This document shows positions 31,816 to 40,918 of a DNA stretch of 64,000 bases, in pieces (positions within the stretch are counted from its first letter, which is position 1; each line of letters begins with the position of its first letter). The notes beneath the pieces are model-generated. The model was not told the origin of the DNA. It was given only the letters and a program-made list of their open reading frames with translations, and ran no database searches. A program made the position numbers and the translations under genes. This DNA comes from Idiomarina sp. PL1-037 (lineage in GTDB: Bacteria > Pseudomonadota > Gammaproteobacteria > Enterobacterales > Alteromonadaceae): assembly GCF_034422975.1 (NCBI RefSeq), contig NZ_CP139873.1, positions 806,001 through 870,000 of the forward strand, written 5' to 3'.

Positions 31816-33726
31816 TTATTCAACACGAAGATAGGTGCTGCCGGCTAAACAATGCTCGTAAAAATTTGTCCAGCGGACACCTTCGCGCGGCGCCATTGAA
31901 CCTTTACGTACTTGACGGTCTATTTGTTTTTTCACCGTTTTGGCCATGTACTCGGTATTGTACTGCATGGTTTGTAGTACTTTTTCAGCCGATGTCCCTG
32001 GGACAACTTCTTCAATATAGAAATCGCCGGGTTCGTCGTCGTGGCAGTACACATGCACTTCGGTTAAGCGGCCAAACAGGTTATGCATGTCGCCCATAAC
32101 GTCCTGATATGCGCCAGTCAGGAATAAGCCCACATGGTAGTCTTCGCCTTTGCGCAGGTTATGCATGGGAATATGATCGCTAATTTCGGTGCCTTCAATG
32201 TACTTACTGAGTTTACCGTCACTATCGCAAGTGATATCGACAATTGAGCAGCGCACTTCTGGCTGTTCGTTTAGCCGCGAAATAGGCACGACTGGAAGCA
32301 CTTGCCCAATGGCCCAGGTATCTGCCGCCGACTGGAACACCGAAAAATTACACAGGTACTGGCTGGCAAGCATGTCGTCCAGCTCTTCCAGTTCCTGCAT
32401 TACATAGGTATCTTTATCCAATGAATAGTGGATATCTGCCAATATTTGCCAGTACATGGTATCCAGTTTGGCCATTTCATTCAGCGATAAAATGCCCAAC
32501 TTAAAAGCTTCATAAGCATTTTGTTTGTAACCGGCAGCGTCGTTGTAACGCTCCTGCGGGTGGAACTGGTCGCCCGAGCTGTGCAGTTCGCGCATATTTT
32601 TAACTAAAATGTGTTCGTCACCGCTGGCGCTGATATCGAACTCCGTTCCGCCGGGCTTCATTTCACCGACAATGTTAGTGACCACACAGCTATGGTGCGC
32701 GGTCATAGCGCGGCCGCTCTCGCTGACCAGGTTAGGGTGGGGTACCTTTTCCAGGTCACAAATTTGTTTTACACCCCAGACAACGTCAGCAACGTACTCT
32801 TCTGTGGAGTAGTTACGCGAAGAGTCGCTGGTGGTACTGGTACCGTCGTAATCAATGCCTAAGCCGCCCCCAATATCTAGATACTCTAAAGGCACGCCCT
32901 CCTGCACTAATTTGGCGTATAAACGCGCGCCTTCGTTGACCGCTTCTTTAATTTTACGAATATCGGACAGTTGGCTACCAATATGGAAATGCAGCAGCTT
33001 AGCGCAATGCAGCATGTTTTCTTTACGCAGGCGTTCAACAACATTCAGGATTTCGGCAATACTCAGACCAAACTTAGCCCGATCACCACTGGAGCCTGCC
33101 CATTTTCCGGAACTTTTTACCATCATTTTTGAGCGCAAACCAATCATGGGTTCAACACCCATTTTCTTAGCCAACGGAATCAGCATTTCCAGTTCACTGA
33201 ATTTCTCAATAACAATGATCATCTTACGTTTTAGTTGACGCCCGAGGAGCGCCAGAGTCAGATAGTCTTTGTCTTTGTAGCCATTAAGAATGGTCAACGC
33301 GTCGGGGTTATCGTTGTACGCCATTACCGCCATTAACTCTGGCTTAGAACCCGCTTCCAGACCGTAATTGTAGGGTTCACCTGCGTCCATGATTTCTTCG
33401 ACTACTTCCCGCATTTGGTTAACTTTTATCGGGAACACGCCGCAATATTGCCCCTGGTAGTTGGCTTCTTCTATCTGTTTACCAAAGGTTTCGTTAATAA
33501 TCTCAACCTGTGAGCGCAGAATGTCGTGAAAGCGAATAACGGCCGGGAATGGGATGCCTTCCGAAATAATTTCATCCACCACCTCTTTCATATCGATGGT
33601 CACGTCGGGTAAGCGGTGGTTCGGTCGAATTTGAATGTTGCCACTCTCGCCAATGGAAAAATATCCCGCGCCCCAGCGATTAACGCCGTACAGCTCTTCT
33701 GCTTGATCAATATTCCAGTCTGACAT
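31816..33726 (-). CDS. speA: Biosynthetic arginine decarboxylase
   Basis: A 636-aa PLP-dependent fold-III decarboxylase that converts arginine to agmatine for putrescine synthesis. The PLP-binding region FPIKVNQ, the GLEAGSKPEL and FHIGSQLSDI blocks, and the GGGLGIDYDG phosphate-binding loop are present, and the length fits E. coli SpeA (658 aa). The ATG at 33726 was chosen because GGAG precedes it and the protein then begins MSDWNID, typical of the family. The gene starts just after the speB stop, so the two pathway enzymes are coupled. Confidence 0.95.
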   Translation of the reverse strand: MSDWNIDQAEELYGVNRWGAGYFSIGESGNIQIRPNHRLPDVTIDMKEVVDEIISEGIPFPAVIRFHDILRSQVEIINETFGKQIEEANYQGQYCGVFPIKVNQMREVVEEIMDAGEPYNYGLEAGSKPELMAVMAYNDNPDALTILNGYKDKDYLTLALLGRQLKRKMIIVIEKFSELEMLIPLAKKMGVEPMIGLRSKMMVKSSGKWAGSSGDRAKFGLSIAEILNVVERLRKENMLHCAKLLHFHIGSQLSDIRKIKEAVNEGARLYAKLVQEGVPLEYLDIGGGLGIDYDGTSTTSDSSRNYSTEEYVADVVWGVKQICDLEKVPHPNLVSESGRAMTAHHSCVVTNIVGEMKPGGTEFDISASGDEHILVKNMRELHSSGDQFHPQERYNDAAGYKQNAYEAFKLGILSLNEMAKLDTMYWQILADIHYSLDKDTYVMQELEELDDMLASQYLCNFSVFQSAADTWAIGQVLPVVPISRLNEQPEVRCSIVDITCDSDGKLSKYIEGTEISDHIPMHNLRKGEDYHVGLFLTGAYQDVMGDMHNLFGRLTEVHVYCHDDEPGDFYIEEVVPGTSAEKVLQTMQYNTEYMAKTVKKQIDRQVRKGSMAPREGVRWTNFYEHCLAGSTYLRVE

Positions 33727-33727
33727 T

Positions 33728-34654
33728 TCAGGCTCCCGACTGTTGTAATACGAGTAATAATTCGCGCACAATTTTTGCGGCGAACACGTCGGAATTGCCG
33801 GTTGGGTCTATTTGTGGAGACAACTCGACTACGTCGGCACCGACCAGGTTCTTTTGGCGCAACAGTTTCATCAGGCTGACAAAGGAATGGAAGTCTTCGC
33901 CTCCCGGTTCAGGAGTTCCTGTGCCCGGTAAAAAAGAAGGATCAAAATAATCGAGATCCAATGTCAGGTATACAGGGCGGTCTTTGGCAATAGCCTCAAC
34001 ACTGTCGAGAAAGTCTTTGCGCGAGCTGCGAATGGTTTTGTGTTCTTTCATCCATTGGTACTCGTCGCGTGTACCGGAGCGAATACCATACTGAATCAGC
34101 TCATGGCCGGGCCCGAAATGGTCGACAGAACGACGAATAATGGACGCGTGCGAATAATGGTAACCGAGGAAACCATCACGTAAATCAGCGTGAGCATCCA
34201 GGTGCAGCAAAACCATATCGGGATATTGCTTTAAGTACTTAACGATAGGTGCATACGAAATAGAATGCTCGCCACCTAAGGTCAGCAGTTTGATTTTTTC
34301 CTGTGCTAGATCAAGCGAGTCAAAAATGGCATTAAAGTCTTGAACCGCGTGATGCCACTGTTTTTCTTCGTCGTCATCAAAACCCAGCCGCAGGTTGCCT
34401 AAGTCGTAGAAGGTTTGATCTTCTAAGTCGGCGTCAAGGTAAGGCGAGTAAGACTCAATGTCCTCGGAAACGGCGCGTAAACCGTCCGGGCCTTCTTTGG
34501 TGCCTTTACGGAAACAGGCGGTACCATCAAAACCAAACCCCAGAATATGGGTATGTCCCGGGTGTAAATCGGTGCTGTGTTCCGCGCCAAAAAACGGGCG
34601 GCTTGGGTCATTTAATGGTACGGGTAGTGGCACCGTTAGTGGCGTTAGGGGCAT
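33728..34654 (-). CDS. speB: Agmatinase family ureohydrolase
   Basis: A 308-aa binuclear manganese hydrolase that splits agmatine into putrescine and urea. Metal-binding motifs are complete: GGEHS, HLDAHADLRD, and TLDLDYFDPSFLPGTGTPE. It lies between pfkA (18 bp upstream) and speA (directly downstream), and its product step follows that of SpeA, so the pair forms the arginine-agmatine-putrescine route. Other ureohydrolases (arginase, formimidoylglutamase) share these motifs; the speA neighbour decides for agmatinase. Confidence 0.9.
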   Translation of the reverse strand: MPLTPLTVPLPVPLNDPSRPFFGAEHSTDLHPGHTHILGFGFDGTACFRKGTKEGPDGLRAVSEDIESYSPYLDADLEDQTFYDLGNLRLGFDDDEEKQWHHAVQDFNAIFDSLDLAQEKIKLLTLGGEHSISYAPIVKYLKQYPDMVLLHLDAHADLRDGFLGYHYSHASIIRRSVDHFGPGHELIQYGIRSGTRDEYQWMKEHKTIRSSRKDFLDSVEAIAKDRPVYLTLDLDYFDPSFLPGTGTPEPGGEDFHSFVSLMKLLRQKNLVGADVVELSPQIDPTGNSDVFAAKIVRELLLVLQQSGA

Positions 34655-34672
34655 TGTTGTTGCAGACCTCTC

Positions 34673-35707
34673 TTACTTTGTCGATTTGCTGCGATCTTTT
34701 TTGATCGGATTAAACAGACTTTGTTGAATATTAATTAACTCTTCGCTCAATTTTTTACGTTGCGTCCAGGTGTCAGCGAATGGCGTTTCACTGAGTTCAT
34801 TCGCGGTAACACCAGCCATAACACCGGTTTTCTGTTGCCGGACTAACTCAACGGCGTGTACCCCCAGACGAGTACCTAAAATACGATCCATAGCCGTAGG
34901 GCGTCCACCTCGCTGAACGTGCCCAAGTAAACAGGGACGACAAGGTAAGTTAAGACGATCTTCTAACTGTTCTGCAAGTCGGACTGCGCCACCGGGCCAC
35001 TGGTGTTCGCATAACACCATGACGTAGCTCGAGTCACCGCGAACTCGCTGTACTGACTCAATGTGCTTAACCAGCGCGTCAACCGTTAATGGTTTGTCTT
35101 TCTGTAACTCGGGCAGAATCATCCGCTCTGCACCACAAGCCATAGCGCTGCTAATGCCGATATAGCCAGCGTTGCGGCCCATAACTTCGACAATAAAGAC
35201 TCGGTCCATGGCCTCGGCAGTATCGCGAATTTTATCCAACGCATCCATAGCGGTTTCTACTGCTGTGTCATAGCCAATAGTGTTATCGGTGCCAAAGAGA
35301 TCATTATCGATGGTTCCCGGAATACCGACAATGGGACCTTTCCAGAAGTTAGTCAGATGCTCAGCGCCGCGGAATGAACCGTCGCCACCAATAACGATAA
35401 AGGCATCAATTTGGTGGGCATCTAAATTCATTGCAGCCTCCCGTCCGCCTTCTTCGCTTTTAAAGCGCTCGCTGCGGGCACTTTTAATGATAGTGCCGGA
35501 ATACTGCAATATGTGTTCAACGTCTTCGCGGTCAAGTTTTACAAAGTCGTTATTCAGCAGGCCTTCATAGCCATGGCGAAATCCCATGACTTCAATACCA
35601 TAGTGTTCAGCAGCGAGAACCACGGCACGGAGTGCGGCGTTCATACCGGGGGCATCGCCACCACTGGTTATAATGGCTATGCGGTTTATTGTGTTAACAG
35701 ATGACAC
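34673..35707 (-). CDS. pfkA: ATP-dependent 6-phosphofructokinase
   Basis: A 344-aa phosphofructokinase. A GTG start at 35707 is proposed because AAGGAG lies nine bases upstream and the product then begins shortly before the ATP-binding ITSGGDAPGMNAALR; longer readings have no such site. Catalytic PGTIDNDL, the GGDGSF motif and the MGRNAGYI block are intact. It converts fructose-6-phosphate to fructose-1,6-bisphosphate in glycolysis. It is unusual in heading an operon with the two polyamine genes. Confidence 0.92.
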   Translation of the reverse strand: MSSVNTINRIAIITSGGDAPGMNAALRAVVLAAEHYGIEVMGFRHGYEGLLNNDFVKLDREDVEHILQYSGTIIKSARSERFKSEEGGREAAMNLDAHQIDAFIVIGGDGSFRGAEHLTNFWKGPIVGIPGTIDNDLFGTDNTIGYDTAVETAMDALDKIRDTAEAMDRVFIVEVMGRNAGYIGISSAMACGAERMILPELQKDKPLTVDALVKHIESVQRVRGDSSYVMVLCEHQWPGGAVRLAEQLEDRLNLPCRPCLLGHVQRGGRPTAMDRILGTRLGVHAVELVRQQKTGVMAGVTANELSETPFADTWTQRKKLSEELINIQQSLFNPIKKDRSKSTK

Positions 35708-35778
35708 AATCTCTACTCCTTGATAATGTCTTATGCGTAGCTTAAACGACCTGCATGCCGTGACCAAGAGGAAATTTC

Positions 35779-36849
35779 ATGAGCACTGATGTTGTACGTT
35801 TTGATTATTCAGAATTATCGGACTGGGCGCGTGCCTGTTTAACGGAAGCAGGGGCTTCGGGTGAGGTGGCGCGTAACGTTGGATATTACCTGCTGGAAGG
35901 CGATTTGCTCGGGTTTAGTACTCATGGGTTAATTCGCCTGTTAAACAATTGCCAGTGGCTGCGCGACGGTAAGAGTCTGGCAAAAGGCCAGCCGGTGGTG
36001 CTGAGTGAGCGCGCTGCGGTCGCTAACTGGGACGCGCAGTTTTTGCCCGGACCTTACGTGGTGCCGCAGGCTATTGATGCGGCCTGCAAAATGGCGGAGC
36101 AAGCGGGTACCGGTACCGTTGTTGTACGCCGGAGTCAACACGTTGCGGCGCTCGCGGCCTATTTAAGTATTGCTACAGACCAGGGGCTGGTAGTGAGTTT
36201 AATGTGCTCGACTCCCGGACAGCGTGCGGTCGCGCCTTTTGGTGGTAAAGAAGCGGTGTTTTCTCCAAATCCTTTTGCAGTTGGGGTGCCAAGCTCGAAG
36301 GAGCCTTTACTCTTTGATATCAGCTTCTCTATGACGGCGGCAGGCAAGGTGCGACAGGCTAAAGCTAATGGTACTCGTCTGCCTTATAAAGCTTTAATAA
36401 AACCCGACGGGGAGTGGACAGATGATCCGCTTACTTTCTTTGAGTCACCGGGCAGTTCAATAGCCCCACTGGGCGGCGAACAATTGGGTTATAAAGGTTA
36501 TGGGTTAACTTTATTCAGTGAGGTTTGGTCCATGGCATTAAGTCAGTACGGCCGCAGACAAGGCAGTGAGGACGGCGATGCGAACTCAATATGGGTACAA
36601 GTGATTGACCCAGAAGCTTTTGGTGAAAAGCAGAAATTTTTACAGCAGGTCGATGACTTATTAGCCGACAGTCGTAAAAGTGCCCCTGCGGTTCCTGAAC
36701 AACCGGTGCGTATTCCGGGAGAAGCGGCGCAGCAGCGTAAACGCGAGCAACTGCAGCAGGGAGTTTCCTACAGCAGCGCTACTTTAAAAGTGTTGCAGCG
36801 CTGCGCCGAATTTTGTGGTGTGGACTTGCCTAAGGCTGTAAACGGGTAA
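35779..36849 (+). CDS. Ldh-family malate/L-lactate dehydrogenase-like oxidoreductase
   Basis: A 356-aa NAD(P)-dependent oxidoreductase of the LDH2/MDH2 type, a fold distinct from classical lactate dehydrogenase. Seen: the catalytic-His region GFSTHGLIRL, the RRSQHVAALAAY block, the nucleotide-binding SPNPFAVGVPS and GYKGYGLTLFSE near the end. Substrates of family members include malate, lactate, ureidoglycolate and imines, and this one cannot be specified. AGAGGAAA precedes the ATG. It is divergent from pfkA, and its 3' end overlaps pdxH by 20 bp tail to tail. Confidence 0.87.
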   Translation: MSTDVVRFDYSELSDWARACLTEAGASGEVARNVGYYLLEGDLLGFSTHGLIRLLNNCQWLRDGKSLAKGQPVVLSERAAVANWDAQFLPGPYVVPQAIDAACKMAEQAGTGTVVVRRSQHVAALAAYLSIATDQGLVVSLMCSTPGQRAVAPFGGKEAVFSPNPFAVGVPSSKEPLLFDISFSMTAAGKVRQAKANGTRLPYKALIKPDGEWTDDPLTFFESPGSSIAPLGGEQLGYKGYGLTLFSEVWSMALSQYGRRQGSEDGDANSIWVQVIDPEAFGEKQKFLQQVDDLLADSRKSAPAVPEQPVRIPGEAAQQRKREQLQQGVSYSSATLKVLQRCAEFCGVDLPKAVNG

Positions 36850-37468
36850 TACGCCAGTTTTCGCGGTCTTTGCTGTACTGATAGCGGTCGTGCAAACGGT
36901 GCTGGCCGCCTTGCCAAAATTCAAATTGCTTAGGATGAACACAATAGCCGCCCCAGCTTTGAGGGCGCGGAACTTCAGTGTTCTCATAGTCTTTCAGAAG
37001 TGACTGATAGTGGCTTTCCAGTACGTCGCGACTTTCTACCGGGCGGCTTTGTTGTGACGCAAGCGCCGCAACCTGACTCTCTTTCGGGCGAGAGTGAAAG
37101 TAACGGTCGTTATCTTCATCATCAAGTGGCACCGCATTGCCGATAATACTAATTTGCCGCTCTAAGGGCAGCCAGGCGAAGTGCAGGGCAACTTGAGAGT
37201 TCTCGCTTATGTCCTGGCCTTTGTGGCTGCTTTTGTTGGTATAAAACCGAAACCCGGTATGGTCGTAACCTTTAAGCAGCACGATACGCTGGCTGGGCAT
37301 GTGTTCATCGTTCACCGTTGCCAGCGTCATGGCGGTAGGATCACTCAATAAGTCGCTGCCTATTGCCTGCTGCATCCACTTTTCAAATTGCTTTACCGGG
37401 TCGGCTTCCAGTTGCTCGCGGTGCAGGCTGCCTAACCCGTATTCCCGACGCATTGCTTGTAAATCCAT
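36830..37468 (-). CDS. pdxH: Pyridoxamine 5'-phosphate oxidase
   Basis: A 212-aa FMN enzyme making pyridoxal 5'-phosphate from pyridoxamine or pyridoxine phosphate. Family motifs run throughout: MREYGLGSL-type start, RIVLLKGYDHTGFRFYTN (FMN site), SHKGQDI, and the C-terminal FEFWQGGQHRLHDR substrate/FMN block. Length equals E. coli PdxH (218). It overlaps the convergent oxidoreductase gene at its 3' end. Confidence 0.96.
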   Translation of the reverse strand: MDLQAMRREYGLGSLHREQLEADPVKQFEKWMQQAIGSDLLSDPTAMTLATVNDEHMPSQRIVLLKGYDHTGFRFYTNKSSHKGQDISENSQVALHFAWLPLERQISIIGNAVPLDDEDNDRYFHSRPKESQVAALASQQSRPVESRDVLESHYQSLLKDYENTEVPRPQSWGGYCVHPKQFEFWQGGQHRLHDRYQYSKDRENWRITRLQP

Positions 37469-37485
37469 GACCTCTCCTTAATGGA

Positions 37486-39048
37486 CTAAAGGTGCGTATC
37501 CTGTTTTTTGTCCAGGAAGCGCTGACGTATTTTTTCCATCGCATCCAGATTGTCCAGCATAAGTCCCACCAGCTCTGGATCAAAGAACTTACCGCTGTGC
37601 TGTAACAGATACTCTGCGGCATCTTCAGATTCTTTTGCATCACGATAATTGCGCTGCGTTCGCAGTGCATCAAAGTGACTGGTAATAGTCAGAATTCGGG
37701 CGTTAAGGTCAATTGCCTTTGCCGATTTCTGGCTGGGAAAGCCCGAGCCATTCCAACGTTCATGAATATCCTGCGCAATAAGAGCTGCTACTTTAGCGAC
37801 CGCTGAGTCCGTCTGGCGTAAATAATCATGGCCTTTAATGACTTTTTGCATAATTTCTTCGTATTCGTGAATACTCAATACATCGGCGCGTTGAGCTAAC
37901 TCCATTTGCACAGAGACTTTACCGATATCATAAACGGAAGCGGCTTGTTTTAATGCCTCAGCCTGTTCTTGAGTTGCGCCTGAGAATATCGCCAGCTGAC
38001 CGGCCATTTCGGCGGAACGTTTAACATGGTGGCTAATCTCATCAATAGAATGTTTTTCAATGGCTTCGCCAACACTATAAAGCAGTTCTCGTTGTGCTTC
38101 CCGCTCGTTCTCTGTCGCTTGCAGGTTATCTATGGCAATGGAGCTATTATTCACAAAAAGCCCCAGCAGATTTTGATCCAGCTCAGATAAGTCCCTGACA
38201 CCACGAATAAAAAGTAAGTACTGACGCGAGCTGCTGGTTTTGTACAGACCGTAGTAATTACCGTCAACAATACGAAAATCAACATTCTGCGGACTTTGCT
38301 GCATGGGCCGGACAATGCCCCAGTCAATTTCACCGTGTACGGGTTGTCCTACAGCCTCTTCATATTCGCCAGTGCCGCCAATAATCTCAAATGGGTCGTC
38401 AGTATCCGAGCTGGCAGTCAGCGCATCAATGCGGCAATACATGGCGTCATCAGACAGGGTAATTAGCGCGACAAGTTGCTCCAGTATGCCCTGACATAAG
38501 GCTTGCATTGAGCGGGCAGAAAACACTTCTGCCGACGCGTTAATGACTTTTTCCAGCCCGCGTTTGTTGCGCTCAATGGCGTTTAAGTCGCGATAAGCCC
38601 GCAAGCAAGAATACATTAGGGTAACCAGCTTGCGGTAGGTCAATTCGGTTTTTTCTTTATAGTCATCAATATCATAACGGGCAATGACATCTTCTTCGGG
38701 AGCCTGCCCCGGCTGGCCAGTTCGCAGAACAATTCTTATCAACCGGTTTTTCCGGGTCTCGCGTACCCATTGCGCAACATCGAGTCCGGCGTGATCGGTT
38801 TCCATCACGACGTCCAGCAACATCATGGCGATATCGTTGTTGTCCTGTAAAAACGCAATAGCGTCTTCACCGGAATAAACCGAGTGAAACTTCAGCGGAC
38901 GACCATCGAGTTTAAATTCACCTAACGCCATTTTGGTGATGGTGTGTATCTCTTCGTCGTCATCAACAATGAGAATATTATACGGTTCTGATACGTCTTC
39001 TTCCGCTGTATCAGGTTCGTCATCAGAAAAGAGAAAGTCATCGTTCAT
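37486..39048 (-). CDS. Response regulator with DUF3369 and degenerate HD-GYP domain
   Basis: A 520-aa protein: a receiver domain (acidic triad VDDDE at 29-33, phosphoacceptor Asp79 in MMLLDVV), a DUF3369/GAF-like middle (about 170-320) and an HD-GYP-type domain from about 330. In that last domain the metal-binding HD pair reads YD (Y373-D374 in YDIGK) and the HHExxDGxGYP motif reads IHERWNGSGFP (428-438). The His ligands needed for c-di-GMP hydrolysis are therefore partly lost, and it may act as a sensor or protein-interaction module. It starts 348 bp before the convergent-strand amidohydrolase end and precedes pdxH on the same strand. Confidence 0.88.
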   Translation of the reverse strand: MNDDFLFSDDEPDTAEEDVSEPYNILIVDDDEEIHTITKMALGEFKLDGRPLKFHSVYSGEDAIAFLQDNNDIAMMLLDVVMETDHAGLDVAQWVRETRKNRLIRIVLRTGQPGQAPEEDVIARYDIDDYKEKTELTYRKLVTLMYSCLRAYRDLNAIERNKRGLEKVINASAEVFSARSMQALCQGILEQLVALITLSDDAMYCRIDALTASSDTDDPFEIIGGTGEYEEAVGQPVHGEIDWGIVRPMQQSPQNVDFRIVDGNYYGLYKTSSSRQYLLFIRGVRDLSELDQNLLGLFVNNSSIAIDNLQATENEREAQRELLYSVGEAIEKHSIDEISHHVKRSAEMAGQLAIFSGATQEQAEALKQAASVYDIGKVSVQMELAQRADVLSIHEYEEIMQKVIKGHDYLRQTDSAVAKVAALIAQDIHERWNGSGFPSQKSAKAIDLNARILTITSHFDALRTQRNYRDAKESEDAAEYLLQHSGKFFDPELVGLMLDNLDAMEKIRQRFLDKKQDTHL

Positions 39049-39063
39049 ACTTATGCGTCCCTG

Positions 39064-40716
39064 TTAATAAACTCGCTCGCCTGCAACGTAAGTTTGTTCA
39101 ACCTGAGTTTGCCAGATATCACTGCTATCGACGGCAAATGGGTCTTGCTCTACAACAATAAAGTCAGCCCATTTACCGGGTTCCAGCGAGCCCAGAGATT
39201 TTTCCTGCCAGGCACTGTAAGCGGCATCTATGGTAAAGGAGCGTAGCGCTTGCTGCAGGCTCATTTTCTCTTCAGCATACCAACCTCCGGCTGGCATATC
39301 ATCGCGATCTTGTCGGGTTACCGCTGCATGCAGTCCGTAAAACGGGTTGGCTAGTTCTACCGGGAAGTCCGAGCCGGCAGCAATAACCGTGCCCTGATCC
39401 AGCAGTGTTTGCCAGGCATAAGCACCCGCCATCCGCTCCGAGCCAAGACGGTCCTCTGCCATATTCTTGTCACTGGTGGCATGCGTAGGCTGCATGGAAG
39501 CAACTAAATTAAGTGTGTTAAAACGCTTTAAATCGTCCGGATGTACAATTTGCGCATGCTCTATGCGGTTACGTAAATTGCGACCACCAAGTTCATTATA
39601 CACTTCTGCGAGGTTATCCAGCACAACACGATTTGCCCGGTCACCAATGGCGTGAGTATTTATCTGGAAGCCATGAGGAATGATAAGCTCGTACAGATCG
39701 CGAATTTTTTCCTCTGACGTGACCATCAGACCATGGTTTCCATGGTCGTCACTGTAGTCTTCCAGCAAAGCTGCTCCACGGCTCCCTAAAGCGCCGTCGG
39801 CGTATATTTTAACGCTACGAATGGTCAGTTTCTGGTCAGCACTTTCGTAAGGGCCCTCTGCCAAAAGCTGCGCCAGCTTAGGTTCCGTAGCGGCTATCAT
39901 GCCATAGACTCTGAGAGGCATACGCCCCTGATGATGCAACCCTTTGTAAACGGAAATTTCGTCAGCATTAATACCGGCGTCATGGACACTGGTAATGCCC
40001 AGTTTAATTAGGTGCTCAAAAGCGAGTTCGTAAGCGGCTCGTTGTTGCTGAAGCGATGGTTCGGGAATAATATCCTCTACCAATTGCATTGCATTGTCGA
40101 CCAGCACACCGGTGGGGTTGCCTTGTTCGTCACGAACAATTTCACCGCCTTCCGGGGCTACAGTGTCTTTATCTATTCCTGCACGACGTAATGCTTCGCT
40201 GTTGGCCCAGCCTGCGTGGGCATCGACGCGTATTAACCAAACCGGACGGTCAGTGACCACTTCATCCAGATGAGCTGCACTGGGGAAGACCTTTTGTTGC
40301 CACTGTTCCTGATTCCAGCCTCGGCCGGTTATCCATTCCATTTCTGGCTGCTCGCCAGCATAGGTGTGCACTTTCTTAACTGCGGAGGCGACTGATTCCG
40401 TGTCGCGCAAATCTACCTGTAATAAGCTGGTGCCCAGGCTCTGGATATGTCCATGGGCATCAGTTAACCCCGGAAGAACGGTTTTTCCCTGCATATCAAC
40501 GGTTTCTTCTGTTTCAGTAAAACGTTCAGCAAGTGAGTTACCGCCAATGGCCTGAATCTTTCCATTTTCAACCAGCATGGTCGAAAACTGCTGCAATACC
40601 GCTTGTTCGCCAGCGGGGCTGGTAAGGGTGTAGCCTTTCATGTTGGTATACAATGTGTCGGCAATGACTGAAGCCGATAAGCTTAGGCCGATAATCAGGC
40701 AGGTAATACGTCGCAT
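39064..40716 (-). CDS. Exported amidohydrolase, YtcJ-like
   Basis: A 550-aa amidohydrolase with a cleavable signal peptide (MRRITCLIIGLSLSASVIA). Metal-binding residues typical of the YtcJ/Amidohydro_3 group are present: PGLTDAHGHI near residue 85, the Lys of VKIYADGALGSRG, INTHAIGDRA, and GSDFPV near the end. It hydrolyses an amide or related bond of an unknown periplasmic substrate. It is followed 15 bp later by the HD-GYP regulator gene on the same strand. Confidence 0.88.
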   Translation of the reverse strand: MRRITCLIIGLSLSASVIADTLYTNMKGYTLTSPAGEQAVLQQFSTMLVENGKIQAIGGNSLAERFTETEETVDMQGKTVLPGLTDAHGHIQSLGTSLLQVDLRDTESVASAVKKVHTYAGEQPEMEWITGRGWNQEQWQQKVFPSAAHLDEVVTDRPVWLIRVDAHAGWANSEALRRAGIDKDTVAPEGGEIVRDEQGNPTGVLVDNAMQLVEDIIPEPSLQQQRAAYELAFEHLIKLGITSVHDAGINADEISVYKGLHHQGRMPLRVYGMIAATEPKLAQLLAEGPYESADQKLTIRSVKIYADGALGSRGAALLEDYSDDHGNHGLMVTSEEKIRDLYELIIPHGFQINTHAIGDRANRVVLDNLAEVYNELGGRNLRNRIEHAQIVHPDDLKRFNTLNLVASMQPTHATSDKNMAEDRLGSERMAGAYAWQTLLDQGTVIAAGSDFPVELANPFYGLHAAVTRQDRDDMPAGGWYAEEKMSLQQALRSFTIDAAYSAWQEKSLGSLEPGKWADFIVVEQDPFAVDSSDIWQTQVEQTYVAGERVY

Positions 40717-40918
40717 AAAGATAAAACTCCCTAGAGAATAACTTAGGCAACACTATAGCGTTTTTACTGTACAAGCGACTAGGCGTTCGCTAATTTTTTT
40801 GTTAACTAAGTTAACATTAGCTTTTTTCAAAATCGGTATTGTCCTTAAAAAACTTGCTGTCTGTTATATTTTCGGTATGCTAAAAGTTAATTGAATAAGC
40901 GTTATTTTGGATCTCAAG
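40717..40918. promoter_or_regulatory. Divergent intergenic region with nested palindrome
   Basis: This lies between the leftward amidohydrolase and the rightward LuxR-type regulator. GTTAAC-N3-GTTAAC (40801-40815) is a palindrome nested in GCTAAT (40789-40794) and ATTAGC (40816-40821), with a T run on the right. It could be an operator for either gene or a terminator-like hairpin. TTATATT near 40863-40869 is a possible minus-10 element for the regulator. Confidence 0.35.
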
